Of a DNA stretch of 32,812 nt, positions 15,944 to 24,141 are shown one piece after another (positions within the stretch are counted from its first letter, which is position 1; each line of letters begins with the position of its first letter). The DNA is taken from positions 1 to 32,812 of the forward strand of contig JANMZR010000208.1 of the NCBI GenBank assembly GCA_031383555.1, in the 5' to 3' direction. The notes under the pieces were generated by a model. It was given only the letters and a program-made list of their open reading frames with translations, was not told the DNA's origin and made no database searches. The stretch is from JANMZR01 sp031383555 (lineage in GTDB: Bacteria; Bacteroidota; Bacteroidia; Cytophagales; Spirosomataceae). Both the position numbers and the translations under genes were made by a program.

Positions 15944-15965
15944 GGGCAGGTTTTTCAACCTGCCC
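15944..15965. other. GC-rich perfect hairpin before the TolB-like gene
   Basis: GGGCAGGTT (15944-15952) pairs with AACCTGCCC (15957-15965) around a TTTC loop. The minus-strand side is followed by ATTTATTTTTG, so it may terminate transcription from the aldehyde dehydrogenase gene, 180 nt upstream. Alternatively it is a 5' structure of the TolB-like mRNA. Confidence 0.6.
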
Positions 15966-15985
15966 AAAATTAATACCCGTAGTGT

Positions 15986-16044
15986 AATATTGTTAATTTT
16001 AATACGAAAATTTGCTACAAAAGGATGCCAAAACTAACAATATT
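15986..16044. repeat. 10-bp inverted repeat with 39-nt spacer
   Basis: AATATTGTTA (15986-15995) and TAACAATATT (16035-16044) are exact reverse complements. They lie between the aldehyde dehydrogenase stop and the TolB-like gene start. No function is indicated. Confidence 0.5.
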
Positions 16045-16147
16045 GAAAAAAAAGCAACCTTTAATTATTTTTAATTTACATAAATTTTAATTTATTGAAT
16101 TTTACTTTGCTCCAACTACCTATTTTCCTAAAATAAACCTAATCAAT

Positions 16148-17584
16148 TTATGAAATATACTTAATCAAAAAACGAACCAATTTATCAATTTTCTTCGAAT
16201 AAGGCGGATAAATAAAACTATTATTACCAAACTTTTGCTTTAAAACTGCTCTTTGGTTTGAAAACTCTAGAAAACCCCATTTACCTCCCGACTTTCCAAT
16301 TCCAGAATTATTTACCCCACCAAAAGGAAGTTCAGTATGGCCATAATGCATCAATATATCATTTATTACTGTACCACCTGCTGACGTACTATTTAATATA
16401 TTATCAATATTTGAATTTTTTGACGAATTTATATATAATGCCAATGGTTTTGGTTTATTATTTATGTAATTTATAACTTCTGAAACATCACTATATCCAA
16501 TTATTGGCAATATTGGACCAAATATTTCCTCCTGCATCAATTTCATTGAGTCATTAACATTATCAATTATTGTAGGAGAAATATACCGATCATTTTCATT
16601 CATTTCCCCTCCATAAACTACCTTTGCACCTTTTGACACAGCGTCATCTACCAAGAATTTTACTCTTTGAAAATGGCGATCATTCACAATTCTACAATAT
16701 GATTCAGACTTTTCAATACCCTCATTATCAGAATTATACATTGATTCCATTGCTGAAATAGATGCTTTTACTAAATCATCTTTTATAGAATTTTGTACAA
16801 ATGCATAGTCAGGAGCGATACAAGTTTGGCCATTGTTGAACAATTTACCCCAGGCTAATTTTTCAGCAGTTTTCTTAATATTTGCAGTTTCATCTATTAT
16901 TACTGGCGACTTCCCTCCTAATTCCAAAGTAACGGAAGCTAAATTTTTAGCAGCGGCTGTCATTACTATTTTACCCACATTTGGGCTACCAGTGAAGAAA
17001 ATATGGTTAAATGGCAACTTTAACAGCTCAGTAGTAATGTCAACACCACCTTCGATTACCGCAATCTCGTTTTCAGGAAACAATTCGGTAATCATTTCCT
17101 TTATTAATTTGGATGTATTTGGGGTAATTTCTGAAGGCTTTAATATTATAGTATTTCCAGCTGCAATCGCCTGAACTGTAGGCTTTAATGACAAATTGAA
17201 AGGATAATTCCAAGGCGCAATTATTAAACAATTCCCTTTGGCTTCAAACTGCACCCATGCTGAGCTACCAATCATATTCATTGGCGTAGAAACTCGCTGA
17301 GGTTCAGCCCATTCAGCCAAATGCTTAATTAAATGATTGATTTCACCTTTAACAATCATTATTTCAGAAATCAAAACCTCGGTAGGGTGCTTTTTGAAAT
17401 CTGCGAAAATTGCTTTTTGGATTTTTTCTATATTGTTTTCAATATAATTCAAAACAGCTTTTAACTTTGTAATACGCTGACTGACAGTTGTATTACGAAT
17501 TGTAAACGTATTTTCCTGTTGTGATCGAAAAATCTCTTGTAATTTATCAACAGTAACTGAAATATCAAATGCTTGCTCTACCAA
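16148..17584 (-). CDS. aldehyde dehydrogenase family protein (class 3-like)
   Basis: 478-aa NAD(P)-dependent dehydrogenase oxidising an aldehyde to a carboxylate. The catalytic Cys255 lies in NNGQTCIAPDY, the general-base Glu221 in LELGGKSP, and the coenzyme region includes FTGSPNVGK and the APWNYPF substrate/cofactor segment. The GQTCIAPDY form and short C-terminal part with a hydrophobic end point to class 3 (fatty or long-chain aldehyde) enzymes, possibly membrane-associated. The start is TTG at 17584: a TGA lies seven codons upstream and no ATG intervenes. It is divergent from the XRE regulator. Confidence 0.93.
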   Translation of the reverse strand: MVEQAFDISVTVDKLQEIFRSQQENTFTIRNTTVSQRITKLKAVLNYIENNIEKIQKAIFADFKKHPTEVLISEIMIVKGEINHLIKHLAEWAEPQRVSTPMNMIGSSAWVQFEAKGNCLIIAPWNYPFNLSLKPTVQAIAAGNTIILKPSEITPNTSKLIKEMITELFPENEIAVIEGGVDITTELLKLPFNHIFFTGSPNVGKIVMTAAAKNLASVTLELGGKSPVIIDETANIKKTAEKLAWGKLFNNGQTCIAPDYAFVQNSIKDDLVKASISAMESMYNSDNEGIEKSESYCRIVNDRHFQRVKFLVDDAVSKGAKVVYGGEMNENDRYISPTIIDNVNDSMKLMQEEIFGPILPIIGYSDVSEVINYINNKPKPLALYINSSKNSNIDNILNSTSAGGTVINDILMHYGHTELPFGGVNNSGIGKSGGKWGFLEFSNQRAVLKQKFGNNSFIYPPYSKKIDKLVRFLIKYIS

Positions 17585-17751
17585 TGAAATTGAGTTTAAA
17601 AAGCTTCAAAAAGAAATAATTTGAGTAAACCATTTAATAAAACTGAAATGGGGATTTGAATTTACAAAAAAATATTACAAGAAAATACAATTCAATAAAA
17701 AAATATTTATTCTATTGTTATAATAATGCAAGTATATTGCTAAATTTATAA

Positions 17752-17778
17752 TTAGTATTATTTAGTATTCTATACTAA
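17752..17778. promoter_or_regulatory. operator-like triple half-site before the XRE gene
   Basis: TTAGTAT occurs at 17752-17758 and 17762-17768, and its reverse complement ATACTAA at 17772-17778, each exactly 10 bp apart. The last two form a perfect inverted repeat with a 3-nt centre. It lies 62 nt before the XRE start and between divergent genes, as expected for an autoregulator's site. Confidence 0.6.
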
Positions 17779-17840
17779 TTTGACCTAATGCACTCATTTT
17801 CAATTTATTGATATTAAATATTCCTAAAACACTATAGCCA

Positions 17841-18782
17841 ATGACTATTGTAAGTAATAATATTAAATATTTACGCCGGTTGAACGGATTAACTCAGGAG
17901 CAATTCTCAAGACGAATCGGCATAAAACGCTCATTATTAGGTGCTTATGAGGAAGCCAGGGCCAATCCTAACCTCGATAACTTGCAAAATATGGCAAAAA
18001 CCTTTGGTACTACCGTAGATGCTTTAATAAAAACTGATATAAGAAAAATAAGAGAAACACCCGGACTTAACTATCAAAATAATCAGACAAATTCTGCAAA
18101 TAGGCCATCAATTACAGATGTTAATTTTGATGTACCACCAATCGCAAATGTAATCGACAAATACTTTACAGATGTGCCAGTGGGCCCAGTTAGAAATGTA
18201 AATCATGAACCTGAAATTAGTGAAAAAATTGATAATGAGCCTATTGCAATTAAAACTAATGTAAATAGCTATTCACCACCTGTAAATTACACTAATAGCA
18301 ATTTACAAAATCAAGTGATTGGTATTCCTTTTGTAAATAAAAATGAGTTAACAAATTATATTGCAAAACGAAACTTGAATCCTTATTTGAATTCATTGCC
18401 ACAAATTATTTTGCCCAATATTTCAAATAAGCTAGCCCGTGCTTTTGCTGCCAATGATGAGTTTCCACAAGAGGGTACAATTGTTATTGGCGAAATTGTT
18501 GATAGAAATTCAACTATAGCTGAAGGCCAACATCATATAATAATTTGCTCCGATGGCAGGCAGCTTTTCCGAAGACTATATGACCATACTCGAATAAAAG
18601 GTTGCTACCTACTTAGCTCTGACGACCACCAGATATCAAGCACAGAAATACCTGAAAATCAAGTAGTTGAAATTTTAAAATTTATTGCTCATATTGGTTA
18701 CAATGTTCCAAAGGGAAATAACCAAAACCCGAAAATCAAAAATCTAATTGAAGAATTGTATCGTGAAAGTGGTAGAATTTGA
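17841..18782 (+). CDS. XRE-family regulator with S24/LexA-like C-terminal domain
   Basis: 313-aa DNA-binding protein. Residues about 6-62 are an XRE/Cro-type helix-turn-helix (NNIKYLRRLNGLTQEQFSRR, then GAYEEARANPNLDNL). An Asn-rich linker of about 80 residues follows. The C-terminal part (about 175-265) resembles the S24 fold: a FAANDEFPQEGTIVIGEIV segment in the place of the SMEP motif, and a GRQLFRRLY strand. The catalytic serine is missing, so self-cleavage is unlikely and the domain is probably for dimerisation or ligand sensing. An operator-like repeat precedes the gene, and aldehyde dehydrogenase is divergent from it. Confidence 0.85.
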   Translation: MTIVSNNIKYLRRLNGLTQEQFSRRIGIKRSLLGAYEEARANPNLDNLQNMAKTFGTTVDALIKTDIRKIRETPGLNYQNNQTNSANRPSITDVNFDVPPIANVIDKYFTDVPVGPVRNVNHEPEISEKIDNEPIAIKTNVNSYSPPVNYTNSNLQNQVIGIPFVNKNELTNYIAKRNLNPYLNSLPQIILPNISNKLARAFAANDEFPQEGTIVIGEIVDRNSTIAEGQHHIIICSDGRQLFRRLYDHTRIKGCYLLSSDDHQISSTEIPENQVVEILKFIAHIGYNVPKGNNQNPKIKNLIEELYRESGRI

Positions 18783-18820
18783 TTTTTAACCAATATTTTC
18801 TTAAACTAATTTGCTTCTAA

Positions 18821-18853
18821 AGAGTTTGTAAATAAAATTGACCATAAAACTCT
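18821..18853. repeat. 7-bp inverted repeat upstream of the DUF2461 gene
   Basis: AGAGTTT (18821-18827) and AAACTCT (18847-18853) are exact reverse complements with a 19-nt spacer, between the XRE stop and the DUF2461 start. No T-run follows. Possible operator or chance. Confidence 0.3.
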
Positions 18854-18899
18854 GTTGAGGTACTTTATTCAATCAAAATCATTTTACAAAATTTATTTT

Positions 18900-19556
18900 A
18901 TGACCATTCAACCATCACTTCTTCCCTTCCTAACTGACCTTGCCAATAATAATAATCGTGAATGGTTTGAAACAAACAGAAAAAGATATGAATCAGAAAA
19001 GGCTGCATTTCAACAAGTTATAGGTTATTTATTGAAAGAAATTGGTCAATTCGAAAACTTGGACGGCCAACAAATTAAGGATTGCAGTTATAGAATTAAT
19101 CGTGATATTCGTTTCTCGCCTGATAAATCACCTTATAAAAAGAACTTTTCATGTAGCTTTGAGCAAGGCGGAAAAAAATCAGGTAAGGCTGGCTTTTATT
19201 TGCATATTCAACCTGGCAATTCCTTTTTGGCTGGTGGTGCCTGGGGGCCAAGTAAAGAGCAATTGGCAGCAATCAGGCAAGAAATTGATTATAATAGTGA
19301 GAATTTTTTGAAAATAATTGAGGATTCGACATTCAAATCGATTTACTCAAAAATAGAAGGTGATGGCTTGAAAAATGCGCCAAAAGGCTACTCAAAAGAC
19401 CATTCTCAGATAGAAATATTAAAGAAAAACCAATTGTATGTCATGCATAAATATACTGATGCTGAGATACTTGAATCAGTTTTTCTCGACAAAGTGGTTT
19501 CGCATTGCAAAACTATGAAACCCTTCGCTGATTGGATAAATTTAGTTTGCTTTTGA
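18900..19556 (+). CDS. DUF2461 domain-containing protein
   Basis: 218-aa soluble protein of the DUF2461/TIGR02453 family, whose function is unknown. Recognisable features are LPFLTDLANNNNREWFETN at the start, a central YRINRDIRFSPDKSPYKKNF segment and GFYLHIQPGNSFLAGG, all typical of the family. The start is ATG at 18900, matching the family N-terminus; the frame opens further upstream at a TTG (18855), which is less likely. The gene stands 117 nt after the XRE gene. A GC-rich structured element follows its stop by about 80 nt. Confidence 0.9.
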   Translation: MTIQPSLLPFLTDLANNNNREWFETNRKRYESEKAAFQQVIGYLLKEIGQFENLDGQQIKDCSYRINRDIRFSPDKSPYKKNFSCSFEQGGKKSGKAGFYLHIQPGNSFLAGGAWGPSKEQLAAIRQEIDYNSENFLKIIEDSTFKSIYSKIEGDGLKNAPKGYSKDHSQIEILKKNQLYVMHKYTDAEILESVFLDKVVSHCKTMKPFADWINLVCF

Positions 19557-19633
19557 GCTAAAAAAATTAATCAATTCTAATTTTGGAAGGTAAAAGTATC
19601 CATTTAATGCATTTTGACTCAGCAATAAAATTT

Positions 19634-19740
19634 TGAGGTACCGCTGGGTGAGGGATAGAAATGGAAATCCTTGTGGCTGGCAAAGCCGCCACAAGATTGG
19701 AATGAATAGCCCGACCACTGGCTTGCCGTGGGCACCCCCA
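19634..19740. other. GC-rich structured intergenic element (RNA or repeat)
   Basis: A compact GC-rich island in AT-rich intergenic DNA. Closing pair GGGTG (19646-19650) with CACCC (19733-19737). Hairpin 1: AATC/GATT (19666-19669, 19695-19698), then TTGTGGC/GCCACAA (19671-19677, 19688-19694), bulged T, then GGC-AAA-GCC (19679-19687). Hairpin 2: CCAC/GTGG (19715-19718, 19728-19731), bulged T, then GGC-TT-GCC (19720-19727). Unpaired blocks include GGGATAG, GGAAATC, GATTGGAAT and AGCCCGACC. I recall similar blocks in intergenic DNA of other Bacteroidota but know no family name. Not tRNA, tmRNA, SRP or RNase P. Confidence 0.6.
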
Positions 19741-19839
19741 AAAGAAAAAAAATCAAGCAATTTCTTCACAATTCTGGCTGCTAAAAATCGAATATTTTTC
19801 TTATTTTTACATTAATTCAATAGCAATAATTCTACTAAA

Positions 19840-22800
19840 ATGCAATTCTCTCACCTTCACGTACATACACAATTTTCCCTGCTTGATGGTGCCACCGATA
19901 TTACTAAATTGTTGGACAAGGCAGTTGCTGATAATATGCCAGCTGCTGCTATAACTGACCATGGTAACATGTATGGGGTGTTTAAATTTGTGGCGGAAGC
20001 CAACAAAAAGAAGATAAAACCAGTTGTGGGATGTGAGTTTTATCTGGTGGAAGACCGCCATAAAAGAGCTTTCACAAAGGAGCAAAAGGACGTGAGAAAT
20101 CACCAGCTTTTTTTGGCAAAAAATGAATTGGGCTATAAAAATTTAGTAAAATTATGCTCTCTAGGCTTCATGGAAGGCCTTTATGGCAAATACCCGAGGA
20201 TAGATAAAGAGCTTGTACTAAAGTACCATGCAGGGTTAATAGCTACCACTTGCTGTATTGGTGCATCAGTACCCCGTAAAATTTTGCGAGAAAGTGAAGA
20301 GGCGGCTGAAATTGAATTCAAATGGTGGCTCGACATATTTGGAGAAGACTATTATGTTGAGTTGCAAAATCATGATATTCCTGACCAATTAATTGTGAAT
20401 GAGGTACTTATACGTTTTGCAAAAAAGTACAATGTTAAAATTATTGCCTCTAATGACACACATTATTTGGAGCAAGCTGACTCAAATGCACACGATATTT
20501 TATTGTGCATAAACACGGGCGAGAAACAAAGCACACCCACTTATAAAGATATTGACGATAATGAGTCGGGCACCACGAAAGGTCGACGATTCGCCTTTTA
20601 TAACGACCAATTTTATTTTAAAAGCACACAAGAAATGACCCGACTTTGGAGTCATATTCCTGAAGCGATAGACCATACCAATGAAATAGTTGGAAAAATA
20701 GAAACACTCGACCTTAAAAAGGACATACTTTTACCCAATTTTGTAATACCAACAACCTACACTTCTCAAGATGATTATTTAAGAGATATTACTTACGAAG
20801 GGGCTAAAAAACGTTATGGTGAAATAGATCAAATTACACAGGAACGCATTGATTTTGAGTTACATGTGGTGAAAACGATGGGCTTTGCTGGCTACTTTTT
20901 AATTGTAGCTGATTTTATAAAAGCGGGTCGAGATATTGGTGTATTTATTGGCCCAGGTCGTGGCTCAGCAGCTGGTTCGGTGGTGGCTTATTGTATTGGA
21001 ATTACAAATATTGACCCAATAAAATTCAATTTGCTCTTTGAGCGTTTTTTAAATCCCGATCGAAAGTCGATGCCCGATATTGATACGGATTTTGATGATG
21101 AGGGCCGCCAAAAAGTAATAGACTATGTGGTTGATAAATATGGGAAAAATCAAGTGGCACAAATAATTACTTACGGCACAATGGCGGCCAAAAGTAGTAT
21201 TAAAGATGTAGCTCGGGTGCTTGATTTGCCTTTGAACGATTCCAATTATTTGGCCAAACTGGTGCCTGATAGACCAGGAACCACATTAGATCGAGTAATG
21301 AACGGCGCTCTCACGGGCGCAGGCTCGATTACCGATAAAGACAAAGAAAATTATAGTGGCGATGACCTTGAAAACATAAAAAAGCTTCGTGAAATTCGTA
21401 AAGGCACTGACATTCAAGCAGATGTGATTCGAGAGGCTTTGATATTGGAAGGTTCTGTTCGAAATACTGGCCTTCACGCTGCAGGTATTATCATTGCTCC
21501 GTCGGATTTAAGTGATATTTTACCAGTATCTACATCCAAAGAAACCAACCTGTTGATTACTCAATATGAAGGTAAAATAATTGAAGATGCTGGTGTAATT
21601 AAAATGGACTTTTTAGGCCTGAAAACACTTACCATTTTAAAGGATTGTTTGGTATTAATTAAAGAAAACTACAATTTGGAAATCGATTTGGATGAAATTC
21701 CATTTGATGACCCTTTGGTATATGAATTGTATCAAAAAGCAGAAACAAACGGCACTTTCCAGTTTGAGTCGGCAGGTATGCAGAAGCATTTACGTGACTT
21801 AAAACCCGATCAATTTGGCGATTTAATAGCTATGAATGCCCTTTTCAGACCGGGCCCAATGGAATATATTCCAAATTTTATTGCAAGAAAACATGGTAGA
21901 GAGCCCATAAAATATGACTTGCCAGAAATGGAGGAATATTTGGCGGAAACATATGGCATTACTGTATATCAAGAACAGGTGATGTTACTTTCACAAAAAA
22001 TTGGAGGTTTTACAAAAGGAAAAGCCGACTATTTGCGTAAAGCGATGGGAAAGAAAGATAGGGCGATGATTGACAAGCTAAAGCCTGAGTTTATGGAAGG
22101 TGCCATGAAAAAAGGTCATCCTGAAACCGTTTTGAATAAGATTTGGACTGATTGGGAGGCTTTTGCACAATATGCATTTAACAAATCGCATTCCACATGC
22201 TATGCTTATGTGGCTTATCAAACTGCTTATTTGAAAACCCACTACCCTTCTGAATTTATGGCTGCGGTTATGTCTAATTCATTGGGCAATATCGAAAAGA
22301 TTACTTTCTTTATGGAGGAATGTAAACGCATGGGCATGAAGGTATTAGGGCCTGACATCAATGAGTCGTCACGAGCTTTTGCAGTAAATAAAAATGGCCA
22401 AATTAGATTTGGTCTAGGCGCAATAAAAGGCACTGGTGATGCTGCAGTTGAGTCTATTATTGAAGAACGTAAAACTAATAGGGAGTATAAAGATATTTTC
22501 GACTTTGTGAAAAGGGTTAATCTACGCACTGTAAATAAGAAAACGTTGGAGTCATTAGTGTACGCAGGTGGTTTTGATTGTTTTCCTGAGATTCCACGAT
22601 CGGCCTATTTTGAAGAGTCTGAGAATTCGAATTTTATTGAAAAATTAATAAAATTTGCAAATAGAGCCACAGAAGACGCCAATGCTTCACAGGTTTCACT
22701 TTTTGGCTCTGCATTAATGGCTGGTGAAATGGAAATTCCAACACCTAAATTCCCCGAAGTGGTTGAATGGAACCAGATGGAAAAATTGAAATATGAAAAA

Positions 22801-23403
22801 GAAGTAGTGGGAATTTATATTTCAGGCCACCCACTTGATGACTTTAAGCTTGAGTTAGATACTTTTTGTAGCTCCACTGTTGATGTAATGATGGAATATA
22901 AAAATAAAGATGTAGCCATTGCTGGTATCGTAACAAAATCAATTGAGCGATTTTCGAAAAATGGTAAACCTTTTGTTATTTTCACAATTGAAGACTATTC
23001 GGGAGCACAAGAAATTGCACTTTTTGGAGAAGATTATATTAAATTCAATCAATATATTGAAATTGACAGGTTTTTATATTTGAAAGGCCAAATAAAACCT
23101 CGTTGGAATCAGGAAGATAATTGGGAATTTAAAATAGGCAGTATTCAACTTTTGGCAGAAATTCGTAAAAAGTTAAGTAAAGAATTGAAAGTACAAATTG
23201 AGCTCAATAAAATAGACAATAATTTAGTAAATAGTATTCAAGACCTACTTTTAGCCCACCCTGGCGACTTGGGACTTACTGTATCAATAATAGATTCGGA
23301 AGCCAATGTAACTATGATTTCTAGAAAAAATCGAGTTGATCCAACCAACGATTTACTGAACGAATTAGCTGAAATTGAAGGTGTTATTGTGAAATTAACT
23401 TAA
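19840..23403 (+). CDS. dnaE: DNA polymerase III subunit alpha
   Basis: 1187-aa replicative polymerase catalytic subunit. The N-terminal PHP domain begins HLHVHTQFSLLDGAT (His5, His7, His9), and the polymerase active-site aspartates are in PDIDTDFDDEGR (Asp413, Asp415, Asp417). Fingers and thumb include GPGRGSAAGSVVAYC, RNTGLHAAGIIIAPSD and NALFRPGPMEYIPNFI. A helix-hairpin-helix region and an OB domain (AIAGIVTKSIERFSKNGKPF) follow. Length and order match Bacteroidota DnaE1. It is followed by trxA on the same strand after a 137-nt gap containing a weak AT-only terminator. Start supported by the PHP motif lying within the first ten residues. Confidence 0.97.
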   Translation: MQFSHLHVHTQFSLLDGATDITKLLDKAVADNMPAAAITDHGNMYGVFKFVAEANKKKIKPVVGCEFYLVEDRHKRAFTKEQKDVRNHQLFLAKNELGYKNLVKLCSLGFMEGLYGKYPRIDKELVLKYHAGLIATTCCIGASVPRKILRESEEAAEIEFKWWLDIFGEDYYVELQNHDIPDQLIVNEVLIRFAKKYNVKIIASNDTHYLEQADSNAHDILLCINTGEKQSTPTYKDIDDNESGTTKGRRFAFYNDQFYFKSTQEMTRLWSHIPEAIDHTNEIVGKIETLDLKKDILLPNFVIPTTYTSQDDYLRDITYEGAKKRYGEIDQITQERIDFELHVVKTMGFAGYFLIVADFIKAGRDIGVFIGPGRGSAAGSVVAYCIGITNIDPIKFNLLFERFLNPDRKSMPDIDTDFDDEGRQKVIDYVVDKYGKNQVAQIITYGTMAAKSSIKDVARVLDLPLNDSNYLAKLVPDRPGTTLDRVMNGALTGAGSITDKDKENYSGDDLENIKKLREIRKGTDIQADVIREALILEGSVRNTGLHAAGIIIAPSDLSDILPVSTSKETNLLITQYEGKIIEDAGVIKMDFLGLKTLTILKDCLVLIKENYNLEIDLDEIPFDDPLVYELYQKAETNGTFQFESAGMQKHLRDLKPDQFGDLIAMNALFRPGPMEYIPNFIARKHGREPIKYDLPEMEEYLAETYGITVYQEQVMLLSQKIGGFTKGKADYLRKAMGKKDRAMIDKLKPEFMEGAMKKGHPETVLNKIWTDWEAFAQYAFNKSHSTCYAYVAYQTAYLKTHYPSEFMAAVMSNSLGNIEKITFFMEECKRMGMKVLGPDINESSRAFAVNKNGQIRFGLGAIKGTGDAAVESIIEERKTNREYKDIFDFVKRVNLRTVNKKTLESLVYAGGFDCFPEIPRSAYFEESENSNFIEKLIKFANRATEDANASQVSLFGSALMAGEMEIPTPKFPEVVEWNQMEKLKYEKEVVGIYISGHPLDDFKLELDTFCSSTVDVMMEYKNKDVAIAGIVTKSIERFSKNGKPFVIFTIEDYSGAQEIALFGEDYIKFNQYIEIDRFLYLKGQIKPRWNQEDNWEFKIGSIQLLAEIRKKLSKELKVQIELNKIDNNLVNSIQDLLLAHPGDLGLTVSIIDSEANVTMISRKNRVDPTNDLLNELAEIEGVIVKLT

Positions 23404-23419
23404 TAATATGATTTTTTTG

Positions 23420-23453
23420 AATTATATTTAAAAAAAGTCTAATATAATTTTTT
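23420..23453 (+). terminator. weak AT-only terminator after dnaE
   Basis: AATTATATT (23420-23428) pairs exactly with AATATAATT (23441-23449) around a 12-nt loop, running into a T-run to 23453. The stem has no G-C pairs, so efficiency would be low. Confidence 0.4.
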
Positions 23454-23540
23454 CAATATTTGAACTTTTTGAATATTTAGATTTGTTAACTATTCAGATA
23501 AAAAATATTAATAACGAAATATAAATTAAAAATAAATAAA

Positions 23541-23861
23541 ATGGGAAAAGCAATAATTGCAACAGACGCCAACTTTCAAGAATTAATCAATTCAGACAAA
23601 CCAGTTTTAGTAGACTTTTGGGCAGAATGGTGTGGCCCTTGTAAAATGATTGGACCAATAGTTGAAGAATTAGCAGGTGAGTTTGAAGGGCAGGCAGTAA
23701 TTGCAAAAATGGATGTTGACACCAATCCAAACGTTTCTGCTCAATTTGGCATTCGTTCAATACCTACTTTGATGGTTTTCAAAAATGGAGAAATGGTTGA
23801 TAAGCAAGTTGGGTTGGTGCCTAAGCATGTATTAGCACAAAAATTGACTGCTCAGTTGTAA
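23541..23861 (+). CDS. trxA: thioredoxin
   Basis: 106-aa cytosolic thioredoxin that reduces protein disulfides with electrons from thioredoxin reductase. The redox motif WCGPCK is at about residues 31-36, preceded by VLVDFWAEW; the cis-proline is in SIPTLMVF near residue 75, followed by KNGEMVDKQVG. Length is typical and there is no signal peptide. The ATG at 23541 follows an A-rich run. It is followed 23 nt later by a strong terminator, so it ends its transcription unit; whether it is also read from dnaE is unclear. Confidence 0.97.
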   Translation: MGKAIIATDANFQELINSDKPVLVDFWAEWCGPCKMIGPIVEELAGEFEGQAVIAKMDVDTNPNVSAQFGIRSIPTLMVFKNGEMVDKQVGLVPKHVLAQKLTAQL

Positions 23862-23884
23862 TAAAAGAATTTAATTTTGATCAT

Positions 23885-23914
23885 AAAAAAAGCACCAGAT
23901 TTGGTGCTTTTTTT
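23885..23914 (+). terminator. intrinsic terminator of trxA
   Basis: AGCACCA (23891-23897) pairs with TGGTGCT (23902-23908), 4-nt loop, preceded by A6 and followed by T6 (23909-23914). Confidence 0.9.
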
Positions 23915-24085
23915 ATGTCTTTATTGCAATCTTTATTTATTCCAATTTACATCAAATTTATTTAGAACTTTTTTCTAATTTTCACCTGACTCTTCATGCA
24001 AAATTGCTAGCTCTTTTATTATTTGTTTTATTTATTCAATTGTATCCAAGATATTAAGTAATTACGAGGATAACTAAATTTACAA

Positions 24086-24119
24086 AAAAATCCTGCAAAC
24101 CGAAGCTTATAGGATTTTT
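24086..24119 (-). terminator. intrinsic terminator of hppA
   Basis: AAAAATCCT (24086-24094) pairs with AGGATTTTT (24111-24119) around a 16-nt loop; on the minus strand the stem runs into seven T residues. It lies 22 nt past the hppA stop. The 170 nt between this and the trxA terminator holds no gene I can support. Confidence 0.65.
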
Positions 24120-24141
24120 CAATAAATAACTAATTGTTATT

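Noticed and set aside
18855..18899. TTG start for the DUF2461 gene
   Set aside because: The ATG at 18900 matches the usual N-terminus of the family.
19634..19740. tRNA, tmRNA, SRP RNA or RNase P RNA
   Set aside because: No tRNA-like T-loop or CCA end, no GGAA SRP loop context and no RNase P core sequence were found.
23975..24033. Short minus-strand frame (reads like KELAILHEESGEN) downstream of trxA
   Set aside because: Only about 18 codons with no start; too short to separate a gene remnant from chance.
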